Shown here: piece by piece, positions 1 to 8,164 of the stretch
Layout: every line of letters starts with the position of its first letter
Numbering within the stretch: the first letter of the stretch is position 1
NCBI GenBank assembly: GCA_017471465.1
Contig: JAFUTI010000006.1
Location: 1-64,000, forward strand
DNA from: Prevotella sp.
GTDB lineage: Bacteria > Bacteroidota > Bacteroidia > Bacteroidales > Bacteroidaceae
Length of the DNA: 64,000 nt
Reading direction: 5' to 3'
Translations under genes and position numbers: made by a program
The notes under the pieces: generated by a model
Seen by the model: only the letters and a program-made list of their open reading frames with translations
Told to the model about the DNA's origin: nothing
Database searches by the model: none

Positions 1-99
1 GAATCACTCAACTCAAAGATCAAAGGATTCAGGGCACAACTCAGAGGAATACAGGATCTGCCATTCTTTATGTATCGTTTACGGGTATTATTTGGGTAG
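1..99 (+). pseudogene. C-terminal end of an ISL3/ISAon1-like transposase (cut by window edge)
   Basis: Frame 1 is open from the first base and ends with TAG at 97-99. It encodes 32 residues that begin ESLNSKIKGFRAQLRG and end in RLRVLFG. The ES-N-KIK-FRAQ-RG-----FF--RL pattern is what I know from the C-terminus of ISL3-type (ISAon1-like) DDE transposases of Bacteroidota. Only the tail is visible, so it is not possible to say whether the element is intact to the left. No clear terminal inverted repeat was resolved between 100 and 149. Family placement is from recognition of the motif, not from a search. Confidence 0.6.
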
Positions 100-125
100 G
101 CGGTGAGTCAGTTCATCCACGGACT

Positions 126-157
126 ATTGCAACTGAGCCGAAAAAATCGTAACTTTG
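126..157 (+). promoter_or_regulatory. Promoter of the ferritin gene
   Basis: A -7 box TAACTTTG (150-157) matches the Bacteroidota consensus TAnnTTTG. ATTG at 126-129 is a 3/4 match to the -33 TTTG, with 20 bp between. The ferritin ATG follows 45 nt downstream. Confidence 0.7.
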
Positions 158-202
158 CAGTCACAATTCATATTAAAATACAAATTTTAAGAAGAACAAA
201 TT

Positions 203-691
203 ATGAACATTTCAAAGAAAATGCAAGATGCGTTTAACGCACAGATTACAGCTGAACTGTATTCATCAAACCTGTATCTGCAGATGGCTTTCTGGTTCCG
301 CAAGGAGGGTTGGAAGGGCTTTGCTGCCTGGATGTTCGACCACTCGAACGAAGAGAAGGAGCACGCCCTGAAGATGGCCGACTTCGTGCTGAACCGCGGT
401 GGTGAAGCTCTGGTAACTGCCATTGATGCCCCAGGCAAGGACTTCAATGACCCCAAGGAGATCTTCGAGCAGACGCTGAAACATGAGGAGTGGGTAACAG
501 AGAAAATCAACGAGTTGGCTGATGTAGCCGACGCAGAGCACGACCGCGCCAGCATCAACTTCGTCGACCAGTTCATTGACGAGCAGGTAGAGGAGGAAAA
601 GACCGTTCGCGACATTCTGAACCTCTTCCGCCACCGCGACGGCCACACCGTAGCCACCATCGACGACATCGTGGGGCAGGTGAAAGAGTAA
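203..691 (+). CDS. ftnA: Non-heme ferritin
   Basis: This 162-residue protein has the length and pattern of bacterial ferritin, the 24-subunit iron storage cage that oxidises Fe(II) and stores a ferric core in the cytoplasm. Ferroxidase-type residues are visible: an early Glu in ITAELYSS, then the E-x-x-H type motif in SNEEKEHALKM, and further Glu residues in helices C and D (EEWVTEKIN, DEQVEEEK). It has no heme-ligand Met signature of bacterioferritin that I can see. The start is the ATG at 203 behind a consensus promoter. It appears monocistronic: the next gene is convergent, with only 5 bp between. In anaerobes of this group it is usually linked to oxygen and iron stress; that regulation is inferred, not visible here. 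Confidence 0.95.
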   Translation: MNISKKMQDAFNAQITAELYSSNLYLQMAFWFRKEGWKGFAAWMFDHSNEEKEHALKMADFVLNRGGEALVTAIDAPGKDFNDPKEIFEQTLKHEEWVTEKINELADVADAEHDRASINFVDQFIDEQVEEEKTVRDILNLFRHRDGHTVATIDDIVGQVKE

Positions 692-696
692 ACTGA

Positions 697-1578
697 TCAA
701 CGCCTGTCGCTCAAATACATTCCCACGAGGATCAGCAGGGTGCCCAGGAGGAAGTAGACGGTGATGGATTCTGAAAGCAGGAGCCAGGCAAAGAGGATGG
801 TGACTACGGGATTGAAGTAGACATAATTAGTGACTACGACGGCCCCGAGTTTTTTCATCGCCCAGTTCCAGGCGAGGAAGCACAGCGTGGAGGCCACACA
901 GCCCAGGAACAGCAGGGTCCAGAGGAGGGCGGGCTGTCCCAAGAGCAGATGCGTGTTGAGGCCAGGACGAAGAATGAAATAGGGTATCATGGAGAGTAGT
1001 CCGTAGAAGAACACCTTGCGCGTGATGAAGACCGTGTCGTAGCGGGCATTGGCAGGAATCATGAGCAGACTGTATACGGCCCAGCAGAGACAGGCCACAA
1101 AGGCCAGCGCGTCGCCCTTGGGCGAGAGATGGAGCACGAAGTGGCCATTCATCACCACCACAACGACACCAGCAGCAGCCATCAGCGTGCCAAAGGTCTG
1201 CGTACGATTGAGGCGCTGCGACTTATAAAACAAAGAAATGAGGGCCGAGGCGAACAATGGACAGAGACAGACAATGAGCGAGGTATTGGTAGTGGTGGTA
1301 TAGTTCATAGCTCCATTCTCTGCCAGGAAGTAGAGCGAGCCGCCAGAGATGCCCAACCCCGCCATCAGCAGTTCGTCCTTCCAACTGTCGGCCATCCAGC
1401 GGATGCCTCGCCACAGGCAGAACACCAGCAGCATCAGGTAGGCAATGATGAAGCGCAGCGCAAAAATCTGCGCAGGTGTCAACCCTGCCAGCAACAACAG
1501 CTTAGTGAATACAAAGGTAGAGCCCCAGATGGAGACCACCAAAAAGGCCGTGGCATGATATAGATAGCGAGAATTCAT
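697..1578 (-). CDS. EamA/DMT-family transporter (10 TM)
   Basis: This 293-residue, very hydrophobic protein has the two-fold repeat of the drug/metabolite transporter superfamily (EamA). The first repeat opens VSIWGSTFVFTKLLLLAGLTPAQIFALRFIIAYLMLL and the second WAVYSLLM followed by further helices, ending in a Lys/Arg-poor membrane helix and SDRR. About ten helices are expected in the inner membrane. The substrate cannot be read from the sequence; relatives export amino acids, nucleosides or other metabolites. The ATG at 1578 gives a start that leads directly into the first helix. It lies downstream of sdhB on the same strand, separated by an inverted repeat at 1594-1627 that may terminate the sdh transcript. 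Confidence 0.9.
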   Translation of the reverse strand: MNSRYLYHATAFLVVSIWGSTFVFTKLLLLAGLTPAQIFALRFIIAYLMLLVFCLWRGIRWMADSWKDELLMAGLGISGGSLYFLAENGAMNYTTTTNTSLIVCLCPLFASALISLFYKSQRLNRTQTFGTLMAAAGVVVVVMNGHFVLHLSPKGDALAFVACLCWAVYSLLMIPANARYDTVFITRKVFFYGLLSMIPYFILRPGLNTHLLLGQPALLWTLLFLGCVASTLCFLAWNWAMKKLGAVVVTNYVYFNPVVTILFAWLLLSESITVYFLLGTLLILVGMYLSDRR

Positions 1579-1593
1579 CTGTTATTTTAAACA

Positions 1594-1627
1594 AGAGAGC
1601 AGCGCAGATGATGCTGCACTGCTCTCT
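1594..1627 (-). terminator. 14-bp inverted repeat after the sdh operon
   Basis: AGAGAGCAGcGCAG, a 6-nt loop, then CTGCaCTGCTCTCT form a 14-bp stem with one mismatch. It lies between sdhB and the EamA gene. The T-tract on the minus strand is weak (TGTTTAAA), so terminator function is inferred. Confidence 0.5.
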
Positions 1628-1669
1628 ATAATTGAATAATGTACGTGCGACTTAGTCGGCTGGAAGCCT

Positions 1670-1694
1670 TGACTAAAATCATCCATTTTAGTCA
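1670..1694 (-). other. Hairpin spanning the sdhB stop codon
   Basis: TGACTAAAAT, loop CATCC, ATTTTAGTCA is a perfect 10-bp stem. The sdhB stop codon (1688-1690) lies inside one arm. It could protect the 3' end of the mRNA or take part in termination together with the repeat at 1594-1627. Confidence 0.6.
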
Positions 1695-2446
1695 GCCATC
1701 TTTGCCTTGATCATTTCGCGGTTCAGGCGGGCGATGTTGGCAATGGTCTCGTTCTTCGGGCAGACGGCTTCGCAGGCACGGGTGTTGGTGCAGTTGCCGA
1801 AGCCCAGCTCGTCCATCTTGGCAATCATGTTCTTCACACGGCGGGCAGCCTCGACGCGGCCCTGGGGGAGCAGGGCGAGCTGGCTGACCTTAGACGATAC
1901 GAAGAGCATGGCAGAGCCGTTCTTACAAGCAGCTACGCAGGCGCCGCAGCCGATGCAAGATGCGCAGTCCATAGCCTCGTCGGCATCCTCCTTAGGAATG
2001 AGGATAGCATTGGCATCCTGAGCCTGACCAGTGCGGATGGTGGTATAGCCGCCGGCCTGGATGATCTTATCGAAGGCGTTGCGGTCTACCATACAGTCCT
2101 TGATCACGGGGAAGGCTGCTGAGCGCCATGGCTCGACGGTGATGACGTCGCCATCGTTGAAGCGGCGCATGTAGAGCTGACAGGTGGTGGCACCGCGCTC
2201 TGTCTTGCCGTGAGGCGTACCGTTGATGTAGAGTGAGCACATACCGCAGATACCCTCGCGGCAGTCGTGGTCGAACACGAAGGGCTCCTTGCCCTCGTTG
2301 ATGAGTTCCTCGTTCAGGATGTCAAGCATCTCCAGGAATGAGGTATCATCGGGGATGTCGTGCATTTCGTGGGTATCGAAATGACCTTGGTCCTTGGGGC
2401 CATTCTGGCGCCAGAACTTTATTGTAAATGAAATATTCTTTGCCAT
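1688..2446 (-). CDS. sdhB: Succinate dehydrogenase/fumarate reductase iron-sulfur subunit
   Basis: This 252-residue protein carries electrons between the flavoprotein and the membrane cytochrome b through three Fe-S clusters. The [2Fe-2S] ligands are in CREGICGMC near residue 62 with a further Cys in TTCQ. The [4Fe-4S] and [3Fe-4S] ligands are in [16 protein letters not shown] and [15 protein letters not shown] in the C-terminal half. The gene is last in an sdhC-sdhA-sdhB operon on the minus strand, 6 bp after sdhA. In Bacteroidota this type mainly works as fumarate reductase in anaerobic respiration, coupled to NADH oxidation and succinate production, so frdB would be an equally valid name. 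Confidence 0.95.
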   Translation of the reverse strand: MAKNISFTIKFWRQNGPKDQGHFDTHEMHDIPDDTSFLEMLDILNEELINEGKEPFVFDHDCREGICGMCSLYINGTPHGKTERGATTCQLYMRRFNDGDVITVEPWRSAAFPVIKDCMVDRNAFDKIIQAGGYTTIRTGQAQDANAILIPKEDADEAMDCASCIGCGACVAACKNGSAMLFVSSKVSQLALLPQGRVEAARRVKNMIAKMDELGFGNCTNTRACEAVCPKNETIANIARLNREMIKAKMAD

Positions 2447-2452
2447 AATTCC

Positions 2453-4432
2453 TTAGTTCTTATAGTTACGTGTCTGTACCTTAATAGCCTCGTACTCCAG
2501 CGGCTCCTTGATGAGCTCAGGCTCGTTGCCCTTGCCTTTGTACTCCCAGCAACCTACGTAGAAGTAGTTCTCGTCGTCGCGCTTGGCCTCGCCTTCCTCG
2601 GTCTGATACTCCTCGCGGAAGTGGCCGCCGCAGCTCTCGTTACGAGAGAGTGCGTCGAAGGCCACGAGCTGACCCATGGTGAAGAAGTCGCGCAGATGGA
2701 TAGCCTTGTCGAGCTCTACGTTCAGACCCTCCTTCGTTCCAGGAACGAAGAGGTTGGTATCGAACTCCTTCTCCAGTTCGTGCATCTTCTTCAGACCCGT
2801 CTTCAGGCCCTCAGCGGTGCGGCCCATACCGACATACTCCCACATGATATGACCCAGCTCCTTGTGGATGGAGTCAACAGAGCGCTTACCCTTGATGTTG
2901 AGCAGACGATCGAGTTCAGCGTTGACAGCCTTCTCGGCAGCATCAAACTCAGGACGGTCTGTGGGAACCTTCGGCCAAACAGCCTGATCGGCAAGGTAGT
3001 TCTGGATGGTGTAAGGCAGCACGAAGTAACCGTCGGCCAGACCCTGCATCAGAGCAGAAGCACCCAGACGGTTAGCACCGTGGTCGGAGAAGTTACACTC
3101 GCCGATAGCGAACAGGCCAGGAATAGTGGTCTGCAGCTCGTAGTCTACCCAGATACCACCCATCGTGTAGTGGATAGCAGGATAGATCATCATCGGCTTG
3201 TAGTACTTCACGCCGTTGATCTCGTTGGCCACGTCGCCAGGGAACACGTCGGTAATCTCCTCGTACATCTCGAAGAGGTTGCCATAACGCTGCATGATGA
3301 CATCAAGACCCAGGCGGTTGATAGACTCCGAGAAATCGAGGAACACAGCCAGACCCGTATTGTTCACGCCGAAGCCCTTGTCGCAGCGCTCCTTAGCGGC
3401 GCGGCTGGCAACGTCACGAGGAACGAGGTTGCCGAAGGCGGGATAGCGGCGCTCCAGATAGTAGTCGCGGTCCTCCTCAGGAATCTCCCAGCCCTGCTTG
3501 GTACCAGCCTGCAGAGCCTTGGCGTCCTCGAGCTTCTTGGGCACCCAGATACGGCCGTCGTTACGCAGCGACTCAGACATCAGCGTCAGCTTCGACTGCT
3601 TGTCGCCATGAACGGGGATACAGGTGGGGTGAATCTGAACATAGCTTGGGTTGGCGAACATAGCGCCCTTGCGATAGCACTGAACGGCAGCCGAGCAGTT
3701 GCAACCCATAGCGTTGGTGGAGAGGAAGTAGGTGTTGCCGTAACCGCCAGTAGCGATGACAACGGCATTTGCCGAGAAACGCTCCAGCTTACCTGTTGTC
3801 AGGTTCTTGGCAATGATACCACGAGCGCGACCGTCGATGATGACGACATCCTCCATCTCGTAGCGGGTGTAGAGCTTCACCTTGCCAGCCTTCACCTGGC
3901 AGCTCAGAGAAGAGTAAGCACCGAGCAGCAGCTGCTGGCCCGTCTGACCCTTCGCATAGAACGTACGACTCACCTGGGCACCGCCGAACGAGCGGTTGGC
4001 CAGCATGCCGCCATATTCACGGGCAAAGGGAACACCCTGAGCCACGCACTGGTCGATGATATTGTTCGAGACCTCGGCCAGACGATAGACGTTAGCCTCG
4101 CGGGCACGATAGTCACCACCCTTCACGGTGTCGTAGAACAGACGATAGACCGAGTCACCATCGTTCTGATAGCATTTGGCGGCGTTGATACCACCCTGAG
4201 CGGCGATAGAGTGTGCACGACGGGGAGAGTCCTGTATGCAGAAATTATACACGTTGAAGCCCATCTCGGCGAGCGAGGCTGCTGCAGAGGCACCTGCCAG
4301 ACCGGTACCGACGACGATGACGTCGAGCTTCAGCTTGTTCTTCGGGTTGACAAGACGCTGATGAGCCTTATATTCCTTCCATTTCTCAGGTACGGGACCT
4401 GCGGGAATCTTTGAATCTAATACTTTAGCCAT
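2453..4432 (-). CDS. sdhA: Succinate dehydrogenase/fumarate reductase flavoprotein subunit
   Basis: This 659-residue catalytic subunit interconverts fumarate and succinate at an FAD. It opens with a Rossmann dinucleotide fold ([21 protein letters not shown]) near residue 38. The His of [15 protein letters not shown] is the expected covalent FAD attachment site. Further conserved segments are [28 protein letters not shown] and the C-terminal [19 protein letters not shown]. It sits between sdhC (39 bp upstream) and sdhB (6 bp downstream), so the three are one transcript. The length fits the class B enzymes of Bacteroidota and epsilonproteobacteria. A 597-codon open frame on the opposite strand is a shadow of this gene. 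Confidence 0.96.
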   Translation of the reverse strand: MAKVLDSKIPAGPVPEKWKEYKAHQRLVNPKNKLKLDVIVVGTGLAGASAAASLAEMGFNVYNFCIQDSPRRAHSIAAQGGINAAKCYQNDGDSVYRLFYDTVKGGDYRAREANVYRLAEVSNNIIDQCVAQGVPFAREYGGMLANRSFGGAQVSRTFYAKGQTGQQLLLGAYSSLSCQVKAGKVKLYTRYEMEDVVIIDGRARGIIAKNLTTGKLERFSANAVVIATGGYGNTYFLSTNAMGCNCSAAVQCYRKGAMFANPSYVQIHPTCIPVHGDKQSKLTLMSESLRNDGRIWVPKKLEDAKALQAGTKQGWEIPEEDRDYYLERRYPAFGNLVPRDVASRAAKERCDKGFGVNNTGLAVFLDFSESINRLGLDVIMQRYGNLFEMYEEITDVFPGDVANEINGVKYYKPMMIYPAIHYTMGGIWVDYELQTTIPGLFAIGECNFSDHGANRLGASALMQGLADGYFVLPYTIQNYLADQAVWPKVPTDRPEFDAAEKAVNAELDRLLNIKGKRSVDSIHKELGHIMWEYVGMGRTAEGLKTGLKKMHELEKEFDTNLFVPGTKEGLNVELDKAIHLRDFFTMGQLVAFDALSRNESCGGHFREEYQTEEGEAKRDDENYFYVGCWEYKGKGNEPELIKEPLEYEAIKVQTRNYKN

Positions 4433-4471
4433 AATTCTTGATTTACGATTTACAGATTTTCGATTTTCAAT

Positions 4472-5188
4472 TTAAGCACAGCAGCTGCCAGTGCAGAGGC
4501 TGGGAGCGCAACCAAACCAGAAGGCGAGCACCACGACGGCAAATCCAAGCATGAGCAGGGTGACGTAGATGAGACCGATGCACTGCATGCGCTTCTGCCA
4601 AATCTTACCGCTGGCACCCAGGGTGTGCATGGCGCTCCAGAAACCGTGGGCGATGTGGAACCAGATGGCGCAGAACCATACCAGATAGAGTATGGAAATG
4701 ACGGGGTTCGAGAACGTGTCGACGATGTAGGCAAAGCCGTCGGCAGGGTGATGAGCGCCTACGATACCAAAGATCTCGGCAAACATCATGTTGTACCAGA
4801 AGTCCTTCAGGTGCATCAGCAAGCCCAGCAGGATGATGAGTCCGAGCACGAGCATGTTGCTCGAAGCCCAGCGCTCGGCGGTGTCGAGGATGCCGCCGCC
4901 GTTGACGGTCGTTGCCACCTCGTAGCGGTTTTCGCCGCGCGCTCTACGATTCTGCGCCGTCAGGATGAAAGCGAAGACGATGTGAATCACAGCCAGGGCA
5001 GCCAAACCAAGTGTTGCCACAACAGCATACCAGTTGGCACCCAGGAATTCGCAAATCATGTTGTAACCCTCCTCGGAGAAGAGCGCGACCAGGTTCATGC
5101 AGCAGTGGAACGTCAGGAACAAGATCAGCGCAATGCCCGTCACAGACATTACAACTTTTCTACCAATTGATGAATTGATTAACCACAT
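4472..5188 (-). CDS. sdhC: Succinate dehydrogenase/fumarate reductase cytochrome b subunit
   Basis: This 238-residue membrane protein anchors SdhAB and exchanges electrons with menaquinone. About five helices can be seen, with a His in or near several of them (FLTFHCCMNL, AVIHIVFAF, LMHLKDFWY, WFHIAHGFWSAMH). That pattern fits the class B type with a single cytochrome b chain holding two hemes. The C-terminus is Cys-rich (GCAPSLCTGSCCA). It is the first gene of the operon. The promoter upstream overlaps one 18-bp palindrome and is followed by a second, 14-bp palindrome, so control by a DNA-binding regulator is likely. Confidence 0.92.
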   Translation of the reverse strand: MWLINSSIGRKVVMSVTGIALILFLTFHCCMNLVALFSEEGYNMICEFLGANWYAVVATLGLAALAVIHIVFAFILTAQNRRARGENRYEVATTVNGGGILDTAERWASSNMLVLGLIILLGLLMHLKDFWYNMMFAEIFGIVGAHHPADGFAYIVDTFSNPVISILYLVWFCAIWFHIAHGFWSAMHTLGASGKIWQKRMQCIGLIYVTLLMLGFAVVVLAFWFGCAPSLCTGSCCA

Positions 5189-5237
5189 AAGTTGTTGAAA
5201 TTAAATTATTTAAATAATTGGAAATACTTAATACTAG

Positions 5238-5251
5238 GTATGCGCGCATAC
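5238..5251 (-). promoter_or_regulatory. 14-bp palindrome just after the sdhC transcription start
   Basis: GTATGCGCGCATAC is a perfect palindrome about 10 nt downstream of the -7 box of the sdhC promoter, in the expected first bases of the mRNA. It may be a repressor site or an RNA hairpin. Confidence 0.55.
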
Positions 5252-5261
5252 GTTGAGGGGA

Positions 5262-5293
5262 CAAAATTAATAAAAAGAAATGATATTCGCAAA
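5262..5293 (-). promoter_or_regulatory. Promoter of the sdhCAB operon
   Basis: On the minus strand TTTG (5290-5293) and TAATTTTG (5262-5269) are separated by 20 bp, a full Bacteroidota promoter match. The -33 element lies inside the palindrome at 5286-5303. Confidence 0.8.
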
Positions 5294-5303
5294 CGTTTGC
5301 GAA
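5286..5303 (-). promoter_or_regulatory. 18-bp perfect palindrome, LacI-family-like operator
   Basis: TTCGCAAACGTTTGCGAA is self-complementary over all 18 bases. Its core GCAAACGTTTGC resembles operators of LacI/PurR-family regulators. It covers the -33 box of the sdhC promoter, a position that would allow repression. No regulator gene lies next to it. Confidence 0.6.
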
Positions 5304-5351
5304 GAAAAATTCACTATTTATACGGAAAAAAGGAGTTTAGGAGTTTAGAGA

Positions 5352-6137
5352 TTACTGACGCTGGCGGACGGCTTCGTACATCAGAATGGCAGAAGAGACC
5401 GAGACGTTGAGAGAGTCAATGCGCCCTAACATTGGTATGCGGATGTGGGCATCGGCAGCCTCGCGCCATTGCGGGGTGAGTCCCGTTGCCTCAGTACCCA
5501 TCACAATAGCCGTCGGACGGCGCATGTCAGTGTCGTAATACAAATGAGAGTCTTGCAGCTGGGCAGTCAGAATCTGTATTCCGTGCTGCTTCAGGAACGC
5601 GATGCACTCCTCGGATGTACAAGCCACGCAGGGCACGCTGAAGACAGCGCCGACAGAGGAGCGAATGAGGTTGGGGTTATAAAGGTCGGTCAGCGGGTCG
5701 CAAACGATGACGGCATCGACGCCGGCAGCATCGGCCGAGCGCAGGACGGCCCCCAGGTTGCCGGGCTTCTCCACCCGTTCCAGGACGACCACCAGCGGAC
5801 GCTCGGGCAACTGCAGGTCAGCAAGTGCTAACTGCCGTGTACGCACTTCGGCCACGATGCCCTCGGTGCTGTCGCGGTAGGCCATCTTCTCGTAGACGGC
5901 CTTCGACACCTCGAACACCCGCACTGCCTCTGGCAACTGCGGCATCGGCTCCGTACCCACCTCCACGGACGGGCACCAGAAGACGGTATCAATCTCAAAG
6001 CCTGCTTCCAAGCAGTGCATCAACTCGCGCCTCCCCTCAACGACGAAGAGCCCCGCCTTGCGGCGCTCGGAAGACTTCTGATGCAACTGTAGCAGCAGCT
6101 TCACCTTTGGGTTCTGTGTACTCGAAATGACTTCCAT
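5352..6137 (-). CDS. TrmH/SpoU-family RNA 2'-O-methyltransferase
   Basis: This 261-residue protein has the SPOUT methyltransferase signatures: NPGNLGAVLRSADAAGVDAVI-type motif 1 (here KPGNLGAVLRSAD), MGTEATGL for motif 2, and IPMLGRIDSLNVSVSSAIL for motif 3, which form the knotted SAM site. The N-terminal part (ISSTQNPKVKLL to VEGRRE) is the substrate-binding domain found in 23S rRNA methylases of the RlmB/TsnR type. I chose the ATG at 6137 because the longer frame starts at a TTG two codons upstream. It follows the acetyltransferase gene by a few bases, so the two are probably co-transcribed. The exact rRNA or tRNA target is unknown. Confidence 0.9.
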   Translation of the reverse strand: MEVISSTQNPKVKLLLQLHQKSSERRKAGLFVVEGRRELMHCLEAGFEIDTVFWCPSVEVGTEPMPQLPEAVRVFEVSKAVYEKMAYRDSTEGIVAEVRTRQLALADLQLPERPLVVVLERVEKPGNLGAVLRSADAAGVDAVIVCDPLTDLYNPNLIRSSVGAVFSVPCVACTSEECIAFLKQHGIQILTAQLQDSHLYYDTDMRRPTAIVMGTEATGLTPQWREAADAHIRIPMLGRIDSLNVSVSSAILMYEAVRQRQ

Positions 6138-6143
6138 AAGCAA

Positions 6144-6704
6144 CTACTTGGTTAACTCCTTGACAACACGGCACGGGTTGCCGACGGCAATGCTGTTGGA
6201 AGGAATGTCGCGGACAACCACCGAACCGGCGCCAATGGTAACGTTGTCGCCAATGGTGACACCAGGAAGAATGGTGACGCTGCCGCCTATCCAGACTTTG
6301 TCACCAATGGTGACGGGCAGCGCCCACTCCTGGCGCGTGTTGCGCTCCGTGGGGTCGGTGCTGTGGCAGGCTGTGTAGATGCTGACGTTAGGGCCGATGA
6401 AACAGTCGTCGCCGATGGTGACAGGAGCCTCGTCGAGCACCGTGAAATTAAAGTTGGCAAAGAACCGGCGCCCCACGCTGATCTGCTTGCCGTAGTCGCA
6501 GTAGAAGGGTTGAACAATGAAAGCCTTATCGTCAGCAATGCGGCCTAACAGGCCTTTCAGGATGCGCCAGCGGCCTTCAGCATCAGAAGGGCGCAGAGCA
6601 TTGTAGTCGTGAATCACTTCCTTCACGGCGTTCAGCTCTTGCAGCAGTTCTGGGTCGACGGCGGAATAGACTTCGCCCACCAGCATTTTCTCTTTCTCAG
6701 TCAT
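6144..6704 (-). CDS. Sugar O-acetyltransferase (maltose/galactoside acetyltransferase family)
   Basis: This 186-residue left-handed beta-helix enzyme belongs to the Maa/LacA group, which transfers acetyl from acetyl-CoA to a sugar hydroxyl. It starts with the family's N-terminal helical segment (MTEKEKMLVGEVYSAVDPELLQEL) and then hexapeptide repeats. The conserved catalytic His lies in IYTACHSTDP, and the CoA end shows IGAGSVVVRDIPSNSIAVGNPCRVV. Length is normal for the family. It is first in a two-gene minus-strand unit with the RNA methylase. The natural substrate in such bacteria is usually unknown; detoxification of excess sugars is one idea from the family. Confidence 0.92.
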   Translation of the reverse strand: MTEKEKMLVGEVYSAVDPELLQELNAVKEVIHDYNALRPSDAEGRWRILKGLLGRIADDKAFIVQPFYCDYGKQISVGRRFFANFNFTVLDEAPVTIGDDCFIGPNVSIYTACHSTDPTERNTRQEWALPVTIGDKVWIGGSVTILPGVTIGDNVTIGAGSVVVRDIPSNSIAVGNPCRVVKELTK

Positions 6705-6764
6705 AGTGGCAGCAAATTTACAAAGAAATTCTTGATTCCATTCATTTTTGAAGAAGTTTTTTTG

Positions 6765-6772
6765 TAATTTTG
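6765..6772 (+). promoter_or_regulatory. -7 box for serpin 1
   Basis: TAATTTTG matches TAnnTTTG. No well-placed -33 TTTG was found. The serpin ATG at 6797 follows 24 nt later, which excludes the in-frame TTG at 6770 as the start because it lies inside the box. Confidence 0.6.
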
Positions 6773-6796
6773 CAGCAAAATAACAGGAAAAACAAT

Positions 6797-8068
6797 ATGA
6801 ACTCGACGCACAAATTTACGTGGCTGCTGATGGTTGTCACAATACTAACTATCACTAATTGCAAGGGCCGCAGCCAATCCATGTCAGCCGTAGGAGAACC
6901 ACTTGACACGGCCAGCATGATGCTTGACACAGCCAGCATGATGAAGGTCACGCGCGAAGGCCTGTCACCCGCCGAGCAGATGAACACGTTTGCCCTACAG
7001 CTGTTCCTACGGCTTCACAAGACCAAGCAAGGTGTGCAGAACTTCGTTGTTTCCCCATTGAGCGTAGCCACGCTGATAAGTATCATAACCCACGGGGCTG
7101 AGGGTGAGACGCTACACGAGCTGACCACCGCATTGGGCATGGATACGACTGTCGTCGAAAGCCTACTTCCCCAATTAGAACAGAAAGCCGACTCGTTCGT
7201 AAGCCTGCGTATGGCAAATATGTTGGCTACACGCCCCGACATTCCCTTACGAAAGGAATTCACCAACACCATTGCACGCCACTACCCGCATACAGTAACT
7301 ACCGTCCTCGACCTGAAAAACGCCAAGGAACGCCAGAAGATTGACCAATGGTGCAAGCAACAGACGGAAGGCATGATACCCCAGATTACAGATGAAAATG
7401 ATACAGCGACAGTGCTGCTCAGTGCCATCTGCTTCGAGGCACTATGGGAAAAACCTTTCGAGGACATCCCCCGAATATCTTTTGAGAATATTGATAAATC
7501 GAGAGTTCTGCTGCCTGGCATGAGTCGACTCGCAGACATGATGGTTGAACAACGGGAACGCTACGTTTCACTGGGGTTAAATTATCATGGCGGGCGTTAC
7601 AAGATGTTACTGTTGCTGCCTAATGAAGATGAAAGCATTGATCACGTATTGAATGACCTGACGGCAACGGAGTTAGAATGGCTGTTGAAAACAAAGGAGG
7701 GCGATACCGAAACCTTGTTGCGAATGCCAAAATTTGAGATACGACTTAAACAGCCACTCATACCAGTTTTGAAACAAATGGGCATACGGCAGGCGCTTAA
7801 CCCACAGGCCTCGTTTGGGCCAATGTCTTTCAAGCCCTTGTATTTCACTAATGTAGAGCAGCGGACTTATATAGAGGTCAATAAAAATGGCACAGAGGCA
7901 TCTGCCGCCACCAAAGCGTCAATGGCAGTTGGTGCTTTTGTCGACGAGATCAACTACCGATGCATTAACGTGGATAGACCTTTTATGTTTGTTATCGGCG
8001 ACAGCCAAACGGGTGTTTCGCTCTTTATTGGTGAATACCGTGGTGAAAAAGAGGCAAGAAAGAACTAA
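6797..8068 (+). CDS. Lipoprotein serpin (serine protease inhibitor) 1
   Basis: This 423-residue protein has a lipoprotein signal peptide (lipobox ending ILTITNCKG, Cys about residue 23) and then a full serpin fold. Landmarks are NTFALQLFLRLHK, NFVVSPLSVATLISIITHGAEGET, and the reactive-loop hinge GTEASAAT starting at residue 365, followed by the typical C-terminal DRPFMFVI. Small residues throughout the hinge imply an inhibitory serpin that can insert its loop. Counting from the hinge (Gly as P15) puts P1 near the Gly-Ala-Phe of AVGAFV, so elastase- or chymotrypsin-like targets are possible; this is an inference. A 21-bp tandem duplication gives LDTASMM twice after the lipobox. Lipidation suggests a cell-surface or periplasmic shield against proteases. 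A second serpin lies at 38489. Confidence 0.92.
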   Translation: MNSTHKFTWLLMVVTILTITNCKGRSQSMSAVGEPLDTASMMLDTASMMKVTREGLSPAEQMNTFALQLFLRLHKTKQGVQNFVVSPLSVATLISIITHGAEGETLHELTTALGMDTTVVESLLPQLEQKADSFVSLRMANMLATRPDIPLRKEFTNTIARHYPHTVTTVLDLKNAKERQKIDQWCKQQTEGMIPQITDENDTATVLLSAICFEALWEKPFEDIPRISFENIDKSRVLLPGMSRLADMMVEQRERYVSLGLNYHGGRYKMLLLLPNEDESIDHVLNDLTATELEWLLKTKEGDTETLLRMPKFEIRLKQPLIPVLKQMGIRQALNPQASFGPMSFKPLYFTNVEQRTYIEVNKNGTEASAATKASMAVGAFVDEINYRCINVDRPFMFVIGDSQTGVSLFIGEYRGEKEARKN

Positions 8069-8111
8069 ACTGGAATATCGCCTTCAATTAGAACATAAAA
8101 AGGTGAGATTC

Positions 8112-8143
8112 GTTGGTGAAACAAGAATAAATGCGTAATTTTG
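8112..8143 (+). promoter_or_regulatory. Promoter of mnmG
   Basis: TAATTTTG at 8136-8143 matches the -7 consensus; GTTG at 8112-8115 is a 3/4 match to the -33 TTTG at 20-bp spacing. mnmG starts 21 nt downstream. Confidence 0.65.
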
Positions 8144-8164
8144 CAAGCAAAATAGCAACAAACA

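Noticed and set aside
2621..4414. 597-codon open frame opposite sdhA
   Set aside because: It mirrors sdhA, and the protein shows no domain or signal. The sdhCAB operon accounts for the coding signal.
5192..5410. 72-codon frame upstream of sdhC
   Set aside because: It covers the sdhC promoter and palindromes on the opposite strand and runs into the 3' end of the TrmH gene. No protein feature is seen.
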